64,000 nucleotides of DNA from a virus: the IMG/VR virus record IMGVR_UViG_3300036791_001907, positions 1-64,000 of that record; one strand, given 5' to 3'. A program made the position numbers and the translations under genes. This document shows positions 47,013-54,236 of the stretch, one piece after another. The notes under the pieces are model-generated. The model was not told the DNA's origin. It ran no database searches and saw only the letters and a list, made by a program, of their open reading frames with translations. Numbering within the stretch: the first letter of the stretch is position 1; each line of letters starts with the position of its first letter.

Positions 47013-47058
47013 ATGCGGCCTGAGGTGGGAAAACCCGCCCCAGGCCGCATGCGTTTTT
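47013..47058 (+). terminator. Strong intrinsic terminator closing the virion gene block
   Basis: A perfect 10-bp outer stem (ATGCGGCCTG with CAGGCCGCAT) continues into GGTGGG pairing with CCCGCC around an AAAA loop. GCG and five T follow. It lies 27 nt after the last gene of the block. This is the clearest rho-independent terminator in the window. Confidence 0.88.
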
Positions 47059-47060
47059 CA

Positions 47061-47162
47061 CCTAAACTTTGATCACTTTCCGGTCATATATCAGTGGACC
47101 AGCCTAGTGGCTGGATCTGCTGGCTTCATGTGAAGCCGGTGACGACAACAGGAGATCCGGCA
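47061..47162 (+). promoter_or_regulatory. Leader with candidate promoter and two small hairpins
   Basis: After the terminator comes AT-rich sequence with TCATATATCA (47085-47094 region), a possible -10 element; no good -35 is present. Two perfect 6-bp hairpins follow: CCAGCC/GGCTGG with loop TAGT (47099-47114) and GGCTTC/GAAGCC with loop ATGT (47122-47137). GGAG then precedes the next ATG. A promoter is expected here because transcription has just ended, but its sequence is not proven. Confidence 0.35.
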
Positions 47163-47462
47163 ATGAAGGGACGTTTTCCGGATGTCAACCTGGCGGCCCA
47201 CTTCCTCGGCCTGGTGCCGCGGAACTCCCGTCGCCTCTGTGTTCACTGCGATGAGCTGGATGGGGAATGCCGCGTCTTGCTACCAAGAAGGCGCCGGCGT
47301 GACCTCGTCAAGCGGCTCTGCGCGCCGTGCGCGCGCCAGGTCCTGGGCTACGACCCGCTCGCGGTGACGGACAGCCAGGATGAGCTGGTGCTATGCGAAT
47401 ACATCGCGGTCTGCCTTCTCGACCGGCTCCCTGACCGGCGGACCGTGGCGTACCGCGCCTGA
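47163..47462 (+). CDS. Small zinc-finger protein
   Basis: Start ATG 47163, after GGAG. The 99-aa product has C26-x2-C29 and C53-x2-C56 with a basic stretch between them (PRRRRRDLVKR), which suggests one zinc site and nucleic-acid contact. The C-terminal half is acidic and helical. It is a monocistronic unit between the terminator at 47013 and a long inverted repeat at 47473. It may be a regulator. Confidence 0.55.
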   Translation: MKGRFPDVNLAAHFLGLVPRNSRRLCVHCDELDGECRVLLPRRRRRDLVKRLCAPCARQVLGYDPLAVTDSQDELVLCEYIAVCLLDRLPDRRTVAYRA

Positions 47463-47472
47463 GCGGCGCAGT

Positions 47473-47537
47473 GGGCCGGCCAATGATCCTCCATCTTCCG
47501 CCGCATGACGGGGAGGATCATCGACTATGGCCGGCCC
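47473..47537. repeat. Long imperfect inverted repeat (20-bp stem with a 6-nt bulge)
   Basis: Arm 1 (47473-47492) reads GGGCCGGCCA then ATGATCCTCC. Arm 2 has GGAGGATCAT at 47512-47521 and TGGCCGGCCC at 47528-47537, separated by six unpaired bases. The loop is 19 nt. There is no T-tract, so it is not a normal terminator. The second arm holds a GGAGG that would be sequestered. The remaining gap to 47714 shows nothing else I can support. Confidence 0.7.
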
Positions 47538-47714
47538 ATCCCAGTCACCTCGACCATCTGAGTCAGTCCCGTCCACGGGGGCTGCCGCTGGCTCCTTCTT
47601 CTTCCCTTTTGGTCGAGGTGGGGGAGAAGGCAGTCGCAGTAGGCGGCGGCCCCGTGTGTTTCTGACCTCGACCAACCTCGACCGTTTCGTTCTTTCACCT
47701 GGAGAATTCCTACC

Positions 47715-49193
47715 GTGGCTAAACGCCAACCCGCCTCGAAGTCCGTCAAGTCCACCAAGTCCACCAAGTCCACCAAGTCCATCAAGGCCAGCAGCAAGGC
47801 CTCCCGTAAACCCGCCCCGATATCGGCTCCGGAGCCGACCGTGGAGCAAACCCAGGCAGCCGCCCCGGCGCCTGGTGCAGAACCGATCGTGACGCCGGCA
47901 CCGGAACAGGCCACGGCGACGGAACAGGCCGTGGTGCCGGCCGTCACGTCGGTTGAGGAGCCGCCCGCGGATCCCGGCGACAGGCGCAATCTGCCGCGGC
48001 CGCGGTGGGCGCCCAGGCCACCGCTCAAGCGGCGGCCGCGGCCTGCCATGCGTGTGGCGCCAGCGCCCGCTCCGGCGCCGGCAGCGGCGCCGGCAGCGGC
48101 GCCGGCCGCCACGGCCGCCCCGATGTCGGCGGAGGCGGCCGGTGATAAGCTCGCGGAGGTGCTGGCTTCGGCCATGCCCGCCGAAGGCATCGCCTACGAG
48201 CCGGACAACGTGATCGAGGCCCCGTTCCAGGTGATCTCCGTCACGGACAATCCGGCTCCGTCCGCCCCGGGTCCGTTTGCCCGGGCTGGCATGGCCGGCA
48301 GGGCTGCGGCGGCGACGGCTCGGGTCGCGGCACAGCCGCAGGCGGCTCCGACAGCACAGCCGCAGGCAGCCGCGACGGCGCAGCCGCAGGCAGCTCCGAC
48401 AGCCCAGCCGCAGGCAGCCGCGACGGCGCAGCCGCAGGCGGCCCCGACCACGCCGCCGCCTGGCTTCTTCCAGTTCCGCGAGTCGCCCCTGGTCAAGGAC
48501 TTCGGGCCGATCTTCCGGTGGCTCTGGAGCGTCATCACGTGGATCGGAAAGGGCATCGCGAAGCTGGTGATCTGGCTCCGGGACAAGATCGCCACCAAGC
48601 TCCGAGCCACGGAGACGGGCCGGGCGATCGCCAGGCACCGGTACAGCATCGGGATCGCGGCGGCCGCCGTGGTCACGATGATCGCCGGGATCTGGGTGTA
48701 CCCGTGGCTCCAGATCAGCACACCCACGCTGGGCGTGCTGGCTCCCCGCGGCACGGTGGTCACGACGACCCCGTCCGGCCAGGTGGTCGTCACGAAGACC
48801 GCCGGGTCGGCCCGTCTGCCCTGGGCCGAGGTGCCTGGCCCTGGGTTCCGGCCGGACAGCCTGATCCAGGAACTGGTCGTGCGCCTCAATGGCGAGCGCG
48901 CGCCGGTGGCTCAGGTCGTCAGCGAGCTGGCCGCACAGGTCGGCAGCAACGGCTACATCGCCATGTGGGCCGAGGAGTGGCCCTGTGGCGCGGTCGACGT
49001 CCACCTGGAGGTCGAGCGCGACACAGCCCTGACGATGTTCCCCGGCATGGCGCAGATGCGTGACCAGGTCACGACCTGCTGCCGCGACGGAAGCGTCGCC
49101 GTGAAGGTCATCCATGACGGCCCCAAGCCGGCCGCCCCGTTGTCCTCGCCCGTAGTACCGGCCGCCCCCAGGGCGTTCCTGGTCAGCCAGTGA
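47715..49193 (+). CDS. Low-complexity single-pass membrane protein
   Basis: GTG start 10 nt after GGAG; 492 aa. The N-terminus has a Lys-Ser-Thr repeat (KSTKSTKSTKSIK), encoded by a tandem 9-nt DNA repeat, then long Ala/Pro tracts. Residues about 205-250 repeat AQPQAAPT and AQPQAAAT in turn. A basic amphipathic region (WLWSVITWIGKGIAKLVIWL) precedes a transmembrane segment at about 309-331 (YSIGIAAAAVVTMIAGIWVY). A globular C-terminal domain of about 150 residues with Cys follows and is probably extracytoplasmic. I do not recognise a family. Confidence 0.6.
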   Translation: MAKRQPASKSVKSTKSTKSTKSIKASSKASRKPAPISAPEPTVEQTQAAAPAPGAEPIVTPAPEQATATEQAVVPAVTSVEEPPADPGDRRNLPRPRWAPRPPLKRRPRPAMRVAPAPAPAPAAAPAAAPAATAAPMSAEAAGDKLAEVLASAMPAEGIAYEPDNVIEAPFQVISVTDNPAPSAPGPFARAGMAGRAAAATARVAAQPQAAPTAQPQAAATAQPQAAPTAQPQAAATAQPQAAPTTPPPGFFQFRESPLVKDFGPIFRWLWSVITWIGKGIAKLVIWLRDKIATKLRATETGRAIARHRYSIGIAAAAVVTMIAGIWVYPWLQISTPTLGVLAPRGTVVTTTPSGQVVVTKTAGSARLPWAEVPGPGFRPDSLIQELVVRLNGERAPVAQVVSELAAQVGSNGYIAMWAEEWPCGAVDVHLEVERDTALTMFPGMAQMRDQVTTCCRDGSVAVKVIHDGPKPAAPLSSPVVPAAPRAFLVSQ

Positions 49194-49200
49194 TCCCAGT

Positions 49201-49236
49201 GACGGCGGCCGCACAGTGCGGCCGCCGTCTTGCTCT
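49201..49236 (+). terminator. Terminator-like perfect 13-bp hairpin
   Basis: GACGGCGGCCGCA pairs perfectly with TGCGGCCGCCGTC around a CAG loop, followed by TTGCTCTT. It starts 8 nt after the stop of the membrane-protein gene. The T-tract is weak, but position and stem strength support termination. Confidence 0.7.
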
Positions 49237-49262
49237 TCCCACCCTGACCAGGAGAGATCACC

Positions 49263-49616
49263 ATGATCCGCCGGTTCTTAACCAAGGCCGCCCTGATGGC
49301 GGGCTTTTGCGTCGTTTACTTGCTCGTTTACTCCGTTGCGATCAATGTATGGCCCGAGACTTACTGGTCTAACCCAGTCAAGCCTAAACCCACCTCGGTG
49401 TACATTGCCGGCTGTATCTTGTTTACCACTGTCTGGATCGCCTACACCAGCATCGTGAACACGATGATCCCGGGCATCGTGTTCCGGCATTTCCCCGAGG
49501 CGCGCTGGCTGGCCCCGGAAAAGATCGAAACCCGAACCGTGGCGCGGAGGACCATGCGATGGTCACCACGCCACGAGCCGGAACCAACGGATCTACCTGG
49601 TTCATCCCAGGTGTAG
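49263..49616 (+). CDS. Small membrane protein with two transmembrane segments
   Basis: The 117-aa product has hydrophobic segments at about 8-30 (AALMAGFCVVYLLVYSVAIN) and 46-68 (YIAGCILFTTVWIAYTSIVN). A basic, Pro-rich cytoplasmic-type tail follows. A good AGGAGAG ribosome site precedes the ATG. It lies between two terminator-like structures. A holin role could be considered for a small two-TM phage protein. There is no endolysin nearby, so I leave it unassigned. Confidence 0.6.
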   Translation: MIRRFLTKAALMAGFCVVYLLVYSVAINVWPETYWSNPVKPKPTSVYIAGCILFTTVWIAYTSIVNTMIPGIVFRHFPEARWLAPEKIETRTVARRTMRWSPRHEPEPTDLPGSSQV

Positions 49617-49650
49617 TCCACGCCAGGGATCGGCAAACCATTGTCGCTAC

Positions 49651-49686
49651 AACCGCTGCGGCGGTTCAAACCTCGATGCGTCGAGG
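49651..49686 (+). repeat. Two tandem hairpins with identical TGCG loops
   Basis: AACCGC/GCGGTT and CCTCGA/TCGAGG are each perfect 6-bp stems around TGCG, separated by CAAA. They lie in the intergenic region just before the large stem-loop at 49697. No coding frame of quality covers them. Confidence 0.6.
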
Positions 49687-49696
49687 TGCGGGGGAC

Positions 49697-49763
49697 GAGT
49701 CCCCCAGGGGTACGATCGCAGACAGCTTCCCCAGCTGTCAACGATCGTATTCCCTGGGGACTC
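49697..49763 (+). ncRNA. Candidate structured RNA: 67-nt long stem-loop
   Basis: The arms pair in four blocks: GAGTCCCC-AGGG with CCCTGGGGACTC, ACGATCG with CGATCGT, and GACAGCT with AGCTGTC around a TCCCC loop, with small bulges (GT/ATT, CA/AA, one extra C). About 26 base pairs result. The 5' arm can instead pair with GGGGGAC just upstream, giving a switch-like alternative. A short GC palindrome followed by TTTT (49768-49788) could terminate the transcript. No known RNA family is recognised. Confidence 0.45.
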
Positions 49764-49767
49764 ATTG

Positions 49768-49788
49768 CGCGCCGGCGCGCCGGCCTTT
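49768..49788 (+). terminator. Possible weak terminator
   Basis: GCCGG and CCGGC flank a CGCG loop within a longer GC palindrome, followed by TTTT. It lies directly after the 67-nt stem-loop and before the next gene group. The stem is only 5 bp, so confidence is low. Confidence 0.35.
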
Positions 49789-49910
49789 TGGTTTAGCTTT
49801 TGGCTTTAGCTATTGCCGCTCCGGCACATGCAATTGATCGCCGTGCGCCCGCCCTGTACGATGGCCGCGAGGTACCAGACAAGCTCGCAGGCCAGCGCAG
49901 GAGCAGCAAC

Positions 49911-50195
49911 ATGGGCGTCACGCTCGTCGATCAGCCGGAAGGGGGCAAGATCACCGTCAACGGGCCGAAGGCCATGGTGACCGTCGAGGCGGACACCTCG
50001 CGCGAGGTGAGCGACTCGGTCGCCCGGACCGCGGCGCTGAACGCAGCCCGTGGTTTTCTCACCCGGCCTGGCATCGCGGGTCAGAGTGGACCCTATCCCG
50101 TGGACGCGGACGGCAACCAGCTCGAGGACCTGACCAAGGGGCTCCCCGAGGGCTTCCGTTACCGTCAGGACTACACGATCCAGGAGGGCATGTGA
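49911..50195 (+). CDS. Small unknown protein
   Basis: Start ATG 49911 is chosen over the frame opening at 49800 because AGGAG lies 8 nt upstream; this gives 94 aa. The product has a beta start (VTLVDQPEGGKITVNGPKAM) and an acidic helical part, then DADGNQLEDLTKGLPEGFRY. The stop region overlaps the next GTG start (ATGTGA). The function is unknown. Confidence 0.5.
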   Translation: MGVTLVDQPEGGKITVNGPKAMVTVEADTSREVSDSVARTAALNAARGFLTRPGIAGQSGPYPVDADGNQLEDLTKGLPEGFRYRQDYTIQEGM

Positions 50196-50752
50196 CTGGA
50201 AACCAGATCGAGATCCCGGCAATCCAGGCACCCAGCCTCACCGAGGCTGAGGTCCAGGCGCTCTTCCGGCTCATCATCCGGCGGCCGGCGCCGCGTCGGA
50301 ACGACGACAAGCTCACCACGGCCGAGGTGGTCCTCATCACCGCGACCAACCTCCTCAGAGGCAGTTACGGCTTCGACCTGGCATCCACGCTGGCGATCGT
50401 GAGCCGGCTCTGGCCCTGGCTCGAGGCCGACGACCAGCAGATCTTGATGTTCAATATTGTCGACCGCCGCTATGTCGGCTGGACCTGCCGGGAACACAGC
50501 ATCCTGATCGACGCGGTCACTGGCGACGAGGTGGCGCCGTCCCAGATACTATCCCGCGTACTGGAGTCGACCGCGTACAATCTCTACGAGATGCTCGACC
50601 GGCAGATGGCGCTGGTCCGCGGCGCGCGGACGTCGTTCTGGGAGGGAAAGGATGCCCCTTCGCAAACCCCATGTGGTACGGCGGCAGCAGACGGCGACGG
50701 CCTGGGAGAACCCCAAGTCGTTCGCGACGACCCTGGTGCACCTGTTCCATGA
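50192..50752 (+). CDS. Unknown helical protein
   Basis: GTG 50192 overlaps the previous stop; 186 aa. The first 150 residues are helical (LTEAEVQALFRLIIRRPAPR, YGFDLASTLAIVSRLWPWLE, TAYNLYEMLDRQMALVRGAR). The last 34 codons overlap the next gene by 101 nt and lose the third-position G/C preference, so this tail is probably forced by the overlap. No family is recognised. Confidence 0.5.
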   Translation: MTGNQIEIPAIQAPSLTEAEVQALFRLIIRRPAPRRNDDKLTTAEVVLITATNLLRGSYGFDLASTLAIVSRLWPWLEADDQQILMFNIVDRRYVGWTCREHSILIDAVTGDEVAPSQILSRVLESTAYNLYEMLDRQMALVRGARTSFWEGKDAPSQTPCGTAAADGDGLGEPQVVRDDPGAPVP

Positions 50753-51419
50753 TGAGTATTTCGATCCCAGGGATCCGCCGGGAGAGAACTGCTACACCTG
50801 GCATCCCGGCACGATCCTGCTCGAGATCCGCGACGACTTCGGCGTCGAGCTGCCGCGCGCCAGCTTCGACCGGCTGATGGCGGGGATCCAGCTGGTCACG
50901 TCGGACGCCTTCTATAAGAACGCGCCGACGTTTGTCGACCTGTGCAACGTCCTGGCCGGGGGGCTGTATGACCCGGCGACATGGGACCCGGCCGACGCGA
51001 CGGAATGCGCCTGGGGGATCACCGAGGCCATGCTCCTGGCACCACCCGACGATGACGATGAGGAGCCATTCTCTGCGGAGATCCGCGGCTACTTGGGCGC
51101 AGTCCTGGACGAGGAGGGTATACTGGACCCACCCGACGTGCTCCGGATCGCGCTGCGGGACGGCGGGCTGAACCAGACCGCGCGGGTTCATTCCCAGTTC
51201 GACGATCCCGGGATCCGTGCGGCCATCACTGGAACCGAGGCTGCGAAGGTCAAGGAGATCAATGACCACGTCCGCTCAAACCTACGAATGCTGATCGGCC
51301 AGCTTGAAGCGCTTCACCTGGCGCACGGTGACGCCAGCGCGCTGGCAGGCAAACTCGCCCAGGCCATGGGCACGGAGGGATCGCAATGGTTCTCGTCGCC
51401 AAGCAGGAAAAGTACGTGA
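50652..51419 (+). CDS. Unknown acidic protein
   Basis: The 255-aa product starts at ATG 50652 after GGGAGG, inside the end of the previous gene. It reads FATTLVHLFHDEYFDPRDPP, TWHPGTILLEIRDDFGVELP, and later a helical C-terminus. Codon third positions are strongly G/C from the first codon, which supports the start. It overlaps the next gene by 34 nt. The function is unknown. Confidence 0.55.
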   Translation: MPLRKPHVVRRQQTATAWENPKSFATTLVHLFHDEYFDPRDPPGENCYTWHPGTILLEIRDDFGVELPRASFDRLMAGIQLVTSDAFYKNAPTFVDLCNVLAGGLYDPATWDPADATECAWGITEAMLLAPPDDDDEEPFSAEIRGYLGAVLDEEGILDPPDVLRIALRDGGLNQTARVHSQFDDPGIRAAITGTEAAKVKEINDHVRSNLRMLIGQLEALHLAHGDASALAGKLAQAMGTEGSQWFSSPSRKST

Positions 51420-51874
51420 TCATGAAGGGTGGCCTGTACGCCAACGTGGACCGCAAGTTCGGCGGCAAGCCCAAGGTATACACCACCCTGCGCGAGGCCC
51501 AGTACGACAACACCCACTATGCCGCGCTGCGAGCCGGCGTCATCGCGCCCTACACGGGCACGGAAGTGGCCCGGACCCCGGGCGTCGCCGCGACCACCAA
51601 GCCCCGATCGGGACCGGTGCCGCCGCCCCGGCCGGCGCGCGCCGCCGCCGGTATGGCCACCAGTGCGAAGACCGTCAAGCCCAGGGTTTCCGGTCCACCG
51701 CCTGGCACCACCAGACTCGCGCCGCCGTTGCCGTCGGGCAGACTGGTCCCACTGGGGCGCGCCGCTGCCGCCGCTCCTGTGGCCAAACCGGCGGACAAAC
51801 CGGCGGACAAGGGCAAGACCAGGAAAACGAAGACGGTCAAGGTCACGGCAACGAAGCGAACCACCAGCAAGTGA
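51386..51874 (+). CDS. Small basic protein with Pro/Lys-rich tail
   Basis: This 162-aa product has a short globular start (KYVIMKGGLYANVDRKFGGK, VYTTLREAQYDNTHYAALRA). A Pro/Arg-rich middle and a basic end (KPADKPADKGKTRKTKTVKV) follow. The tail could bind DNA, but this is only composition. A terminator-like hairpin follows 20 nt after the stop. Confidence 0.5.
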   Translation: MVLVAKQEKYVIMKGGLYANVDRKFGGKPKVYTTLREAQYDNTHYAALRAGVIAPYTGTEVARTPGVAATTKPRSGPVPPPRPARAAAGMATSAKTVKPRVSGPPPGTTRLAPPLPSGRLVPLGRAAAAAPVAKPADKPADKGKTRKTKTVKVTATKRTTSK

Positions 51875-51894
51875 CGGTGCAAGCGCTGGTCACT

Positions 51895-51932
51895 ACGCCC
51901 GCTGCAACGGCACGCTCCGTAGCGGGCGTTTC
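51895..51932 (+). terminator. Terminator-like hairpin before the AAA+ ATPase gene
   Basis: ACGCCCGCT pairs perfectly with AGCGGGCGT, and an inner ACGG/CCGT pair extends the stem around CACGCT. TTTCCC follows. It separates the small-gene group from the ATPase gene at 51974. Confidence 0.65.
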
Positions 51933-51973
51933 CCTGCGCAGCTATTCTGTGGTAGGCCAAGCGAGGACCATCC

Positions 51974-53689
51974 ATGTCGATGATCAATCCGAACGTCAAG
52001 AAGCGAGTGCAGATCCTCTGGGGATCGAGTCAGACCATTGTCTCGGTGCGGACCGCCGAGGACGGCCGGTTCGTGCGCGACATCGAAACGATCATGAGCG
52101 AGACCGAACCCGAGTGCGTGCTCGTGGTCTGGGATCGGGCCCGCGGGTTCAACTGGAACCGCGTCGACAAGCACGGCTACATGCTGGAGTTCCCCTTTGG
52201 CAAGGGGGGTACCAACATCAAGGGCACCGACTTCACCAGCATGCTGGTGGCCCTGGAAACGATCGCCGTGCTGGACTCGACGAAGCTGAAGAGGGCGGTG
52301 TTCATCTTCCTGGACCCGCATGATGTCTTCGACGATCCGGTCGAGGGCCCCGCCTGCCGGCGGGTCGTCAAGACCATGGTCAATGAGCTTCAGCTCTCCC
52401 GGGCCAAGGACAAGGAGACCGGGGCTCCGGGCCATCGCCGCCAGGTGATCTTCGTCTCGCCGGGGCCGGTCCACCATGAGCTGCACGACTACGCCGTGCC
52501 CCTGGACTATCCCCGTCCCACCGAGCAGGAGCACGTGGACACGGTCGGCGTGGTCGAGAGCGGCACCGACGGCAAGAAGTGCCCGGAGGAGATCCGCCAG
52601 GCCCTGGCCGCCATCGGCGTCGGTCTGACCATGGTCCAGTTCGAGAACGCCGTGGCCGCGGCCACGCACGAGCACAAGGGCTTCTCGCCCGCGGTCCTGG
52701 ACTCGGTCGAGCGCAAGAAGGCCGATCTGATCGCCCAGCAGGGGTTCCTCACCTACGTGCCGTTCAGTGAGCTGCCCCATGAGGGTGACATCCGGGGGTT
52801 CGATGAGGTCCATGACTTCCTGGGCATGCAGGCCCAGTCCTACAAGAAGGCCGACCGGGGTCTTGATCGGCCCAAGGGCATTCTCCTGATGGGCGTGGCC
52901 GGGACCGGCAAGAGCCAGATGGGCAAGCTGGCGGCCCGGATCTTCTACACCCAGACCGGCAAGCGGTTCCCGGTCTACCTGCTCAACGTGCCGGCGCTCT
53001 TCGGCGGCATCGTCGGCCAGACCGAGGCCAACGTCCGCTGGGTCACCGAGACCCTGAGCGCGCAGGGCCACTACATGCTTGTCATCGACGAGCTGGAGAA
53101 GATGCTCGCGACCGGCGGCTACAACGGCGACAGCGGTGTCTCGCTCCGCGCCGTCGGGCAGATCCTCAACTGGCTGTCGGAGCGGGTCAGCAATCCGCTC
53201 GACCGGGGCTACATCATCGGCACCCTGAACACGATCGAGGGGATCCGCCCCGAGTTCTTCCGCCGCTTTGGCGCTGTCTTTGCCACCGATCTGCCCACGC
53301 CGGACGTCCGCCGGGAGATCATCGCCAGCCACTTCCAGCGCCGCGGGGTGGATCCCGGCAAGATCGTCGGCCTGAACGGCGCGCCCTTGACGGCGGCAGA
53401 CTGGGACGCCCTGATCACCGGCACCGAGAACTTCATCGGTTCCGAGCTGGAGGACGTGGTCGTCCAGTCCCGGGAGCTGGCCTCCTACAGCCGAGACACG
53501 GCGATCCCGGTCTTCGAGGAGATCGAGGAGACCGTGCGCAACCGGGCCCAGAACATCGTGGCCAAGACCCACAGCGACGAGGTCCAGGCCGTCCGCGAGT
53601 ACTGCCGGACGTCGGCCCGCCCGGTCCATGTGCAAAAGGCCCCGGTCCGGGGTGTGAAACGTTCACGGCAAGTTAATACAGGTGACTGA
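51974..53689 (+). CDS. Ycf46-like AAA+ ATPase
   Basis: The 571-aa product has the full Ycf46-type layout. The N-terminal domain reads ALETIAVLDSTKLKRAVFIF LDPHDVFDDP, then RRQVIFVSPGPVHHELHDYA and LDYPRPT. The linker reads IGVGLTMVQFENAVAAA, then KKADLIAQQGFLTYVP. The AAA+ core has Walker A GVAGTGKS at 308-315, Walker B LVIDELEK with D372/E373, and a sensor/arginine-finger region GTLNTIEGIRPEFFRRFG near 420-432. Such proteins likely remodel protein complexes in an ATP-dependent way. The next gene is DUF2997-like, a partner seen with Ycf46 in bacteria. It probably starts a new transcription unit. Confidence 0.8.
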   Translation: MSMINPNVKKRVQILWGSSQTIVSVRTAEDGRFVRDIETIMSETEPECVLVVWDRARGFNWNRVDKHGYMLEFPFGKGGTNIKGTDFTSMLVALETIAVLDSTKLKRAVFIFLDPHDVFDDPVEGPACRRVVKTMVNELQLSRAKDKETGAPGHRRQVIFVSPGPVHHELHDYAVPLDYPRPTEQEHVDTVGVVESGTDGKKCPEEIRQALAAIGVGLTMVQFENAVAAATHEHKGFSPAVLDSVERKKADLIAQQGFLTYVPFSELPHEGDIRGFDEVHDFLGMQAQSYKKADRGLDRPKGILLMGVAGTGKSQMGKLAARIFYTQTGKRFPVYLLNVPALFGGIVGQTEANVRWVTETLSAQGHYMLVIDELEKMLATGGYNGDSGVSLRAVGQILNWLSERVSNPLDRGYIIGTLNTIEGIRPEFFRRFGAVFATDLPTPDVRREIIASHFQRRGVDPGKIVGLNGAPLTAADWDALITGTENFIGSELEDVVVQSRELASYSRDTAIPVFEEIEETVRNRAQNIVAKTHSDEVQAVREYCRTSARPVHVQKAPVRGVKRSRQVNTGD

Positions 53690-53690
53690 C

Positions 53691-53885
53691 ATGGCCAAGC
53701 AGATCGTCTTCACGATCGACCAGAACACCGGCGGCGTCACGATCGAGGCCTCGGGCTACAAGGGCCCCGAGTGCAAGGTCGCCACCGCCCCCTACGAGAA
53801 GCTCTTCGGCACCCCGGCGTCGGATACGCCCACCAAGGAGATGGGGATCAAGGCCACCGAGCAGGTGCGCCAGAGACAGGGGTGA
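53691..53885 (+). CDS. DUF2997-like small protein
   Basis: Start ATG 53691, 1 nt after the ATPase stop; 64 aa. The sequence QIVFTIDQNTGGVTIEASGY then KGPECKVATAPYEKLFG follows the DUF2997 pattern: two strands with a Gly-x-Val-x-x-Glu core, GF/GY-x-G-x-x-C, and a helix ending in LG. The function is unknown. Tight coupling to a Ycf46-like ATPase suggests that the two proteins work together. Confidence 0.65.
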   Translation: MAKQIVFTIDQNTGGVTIEASGYKGPECKVATAPYEKLFGTPASDTPTKEMGIKATEQVRQRQG

Positions 53886-53888
53886 GCC

Positions 53889-54236
53889 GTGGCTCAGGAA
53901 CTGGTTTTTAACATTGGCCCGGACGGGGTCGTGCGCTACATCCACAGCGACGAGGCAGTCCGCCTGGCGGCGGGCGCCCTCGGCCGTCCCGTCATCAACC
54001 GGGCCAGCCATGTCGAGTACGACAACGAACGAGGCGGCTGGACAGCCGACATGTCCCCCCTCGGAGCGCCCGTGATCCTCGGGCCGTACACCACCAGGGA
54101 AGAAGCCCTCGAGCGCGAGCATACATGGCTCGCCGCGTACATGCCGATGCTGCCCTGTGCGCAGTATCGCGCGGTCGACTACGGTACGCTGCCGGCCGGC
54201 AGACCGGGCGAACTTCCACCACGAGACTCGACATGA
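53889..54236 (+). CDS. Small conserved phage-type protein
   Basis: GTG 53889 start, 3 nt after the previous stop; 115 aa. The core RASHVEYDNERGGWTADMSP followed by GPYTTREEALEREHTWL is a pattern I have seen in small phage and bacterial proteins next to similar genes. An N-terminal strand (ELVFNIGPDGVVRYI) resembles the start of the DUF2997-like neighbour. No function is known. The stop overlaps the next start by ATGA. Confidence 0.55.
   Translation: MAQELVFNIGPDGVVRYIHSDEAVRLAAGALGRPVINRASHVEYDNERGGWTADMSPLGAPVILGPYTTREEALEREHTWLAAYMPMLPCAQYRAVDYGTLPAGRPGELPPRDST

Noticed and set aside
47527-47892. Frame with a GGAGG and ATG inside the inverted repeat
   Set aside because: The product is low-complexity Pro/Ser/Arg and overlaps the membrane-protein gene; third positions do not look coding.
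49660-49675. GGTTCAAACC resembling a tRNA T-arm
   Set aside because: The flanking bases do not form a T-stem and no acceptor, D or anticodon arms can be drawn around it.
49800-49910. Longer N-terminus with a signal-peptide-like start for the 94-aa gene
   Set aside because: There is no ribosome site for it, and AGGAG precedes ATG 49911.
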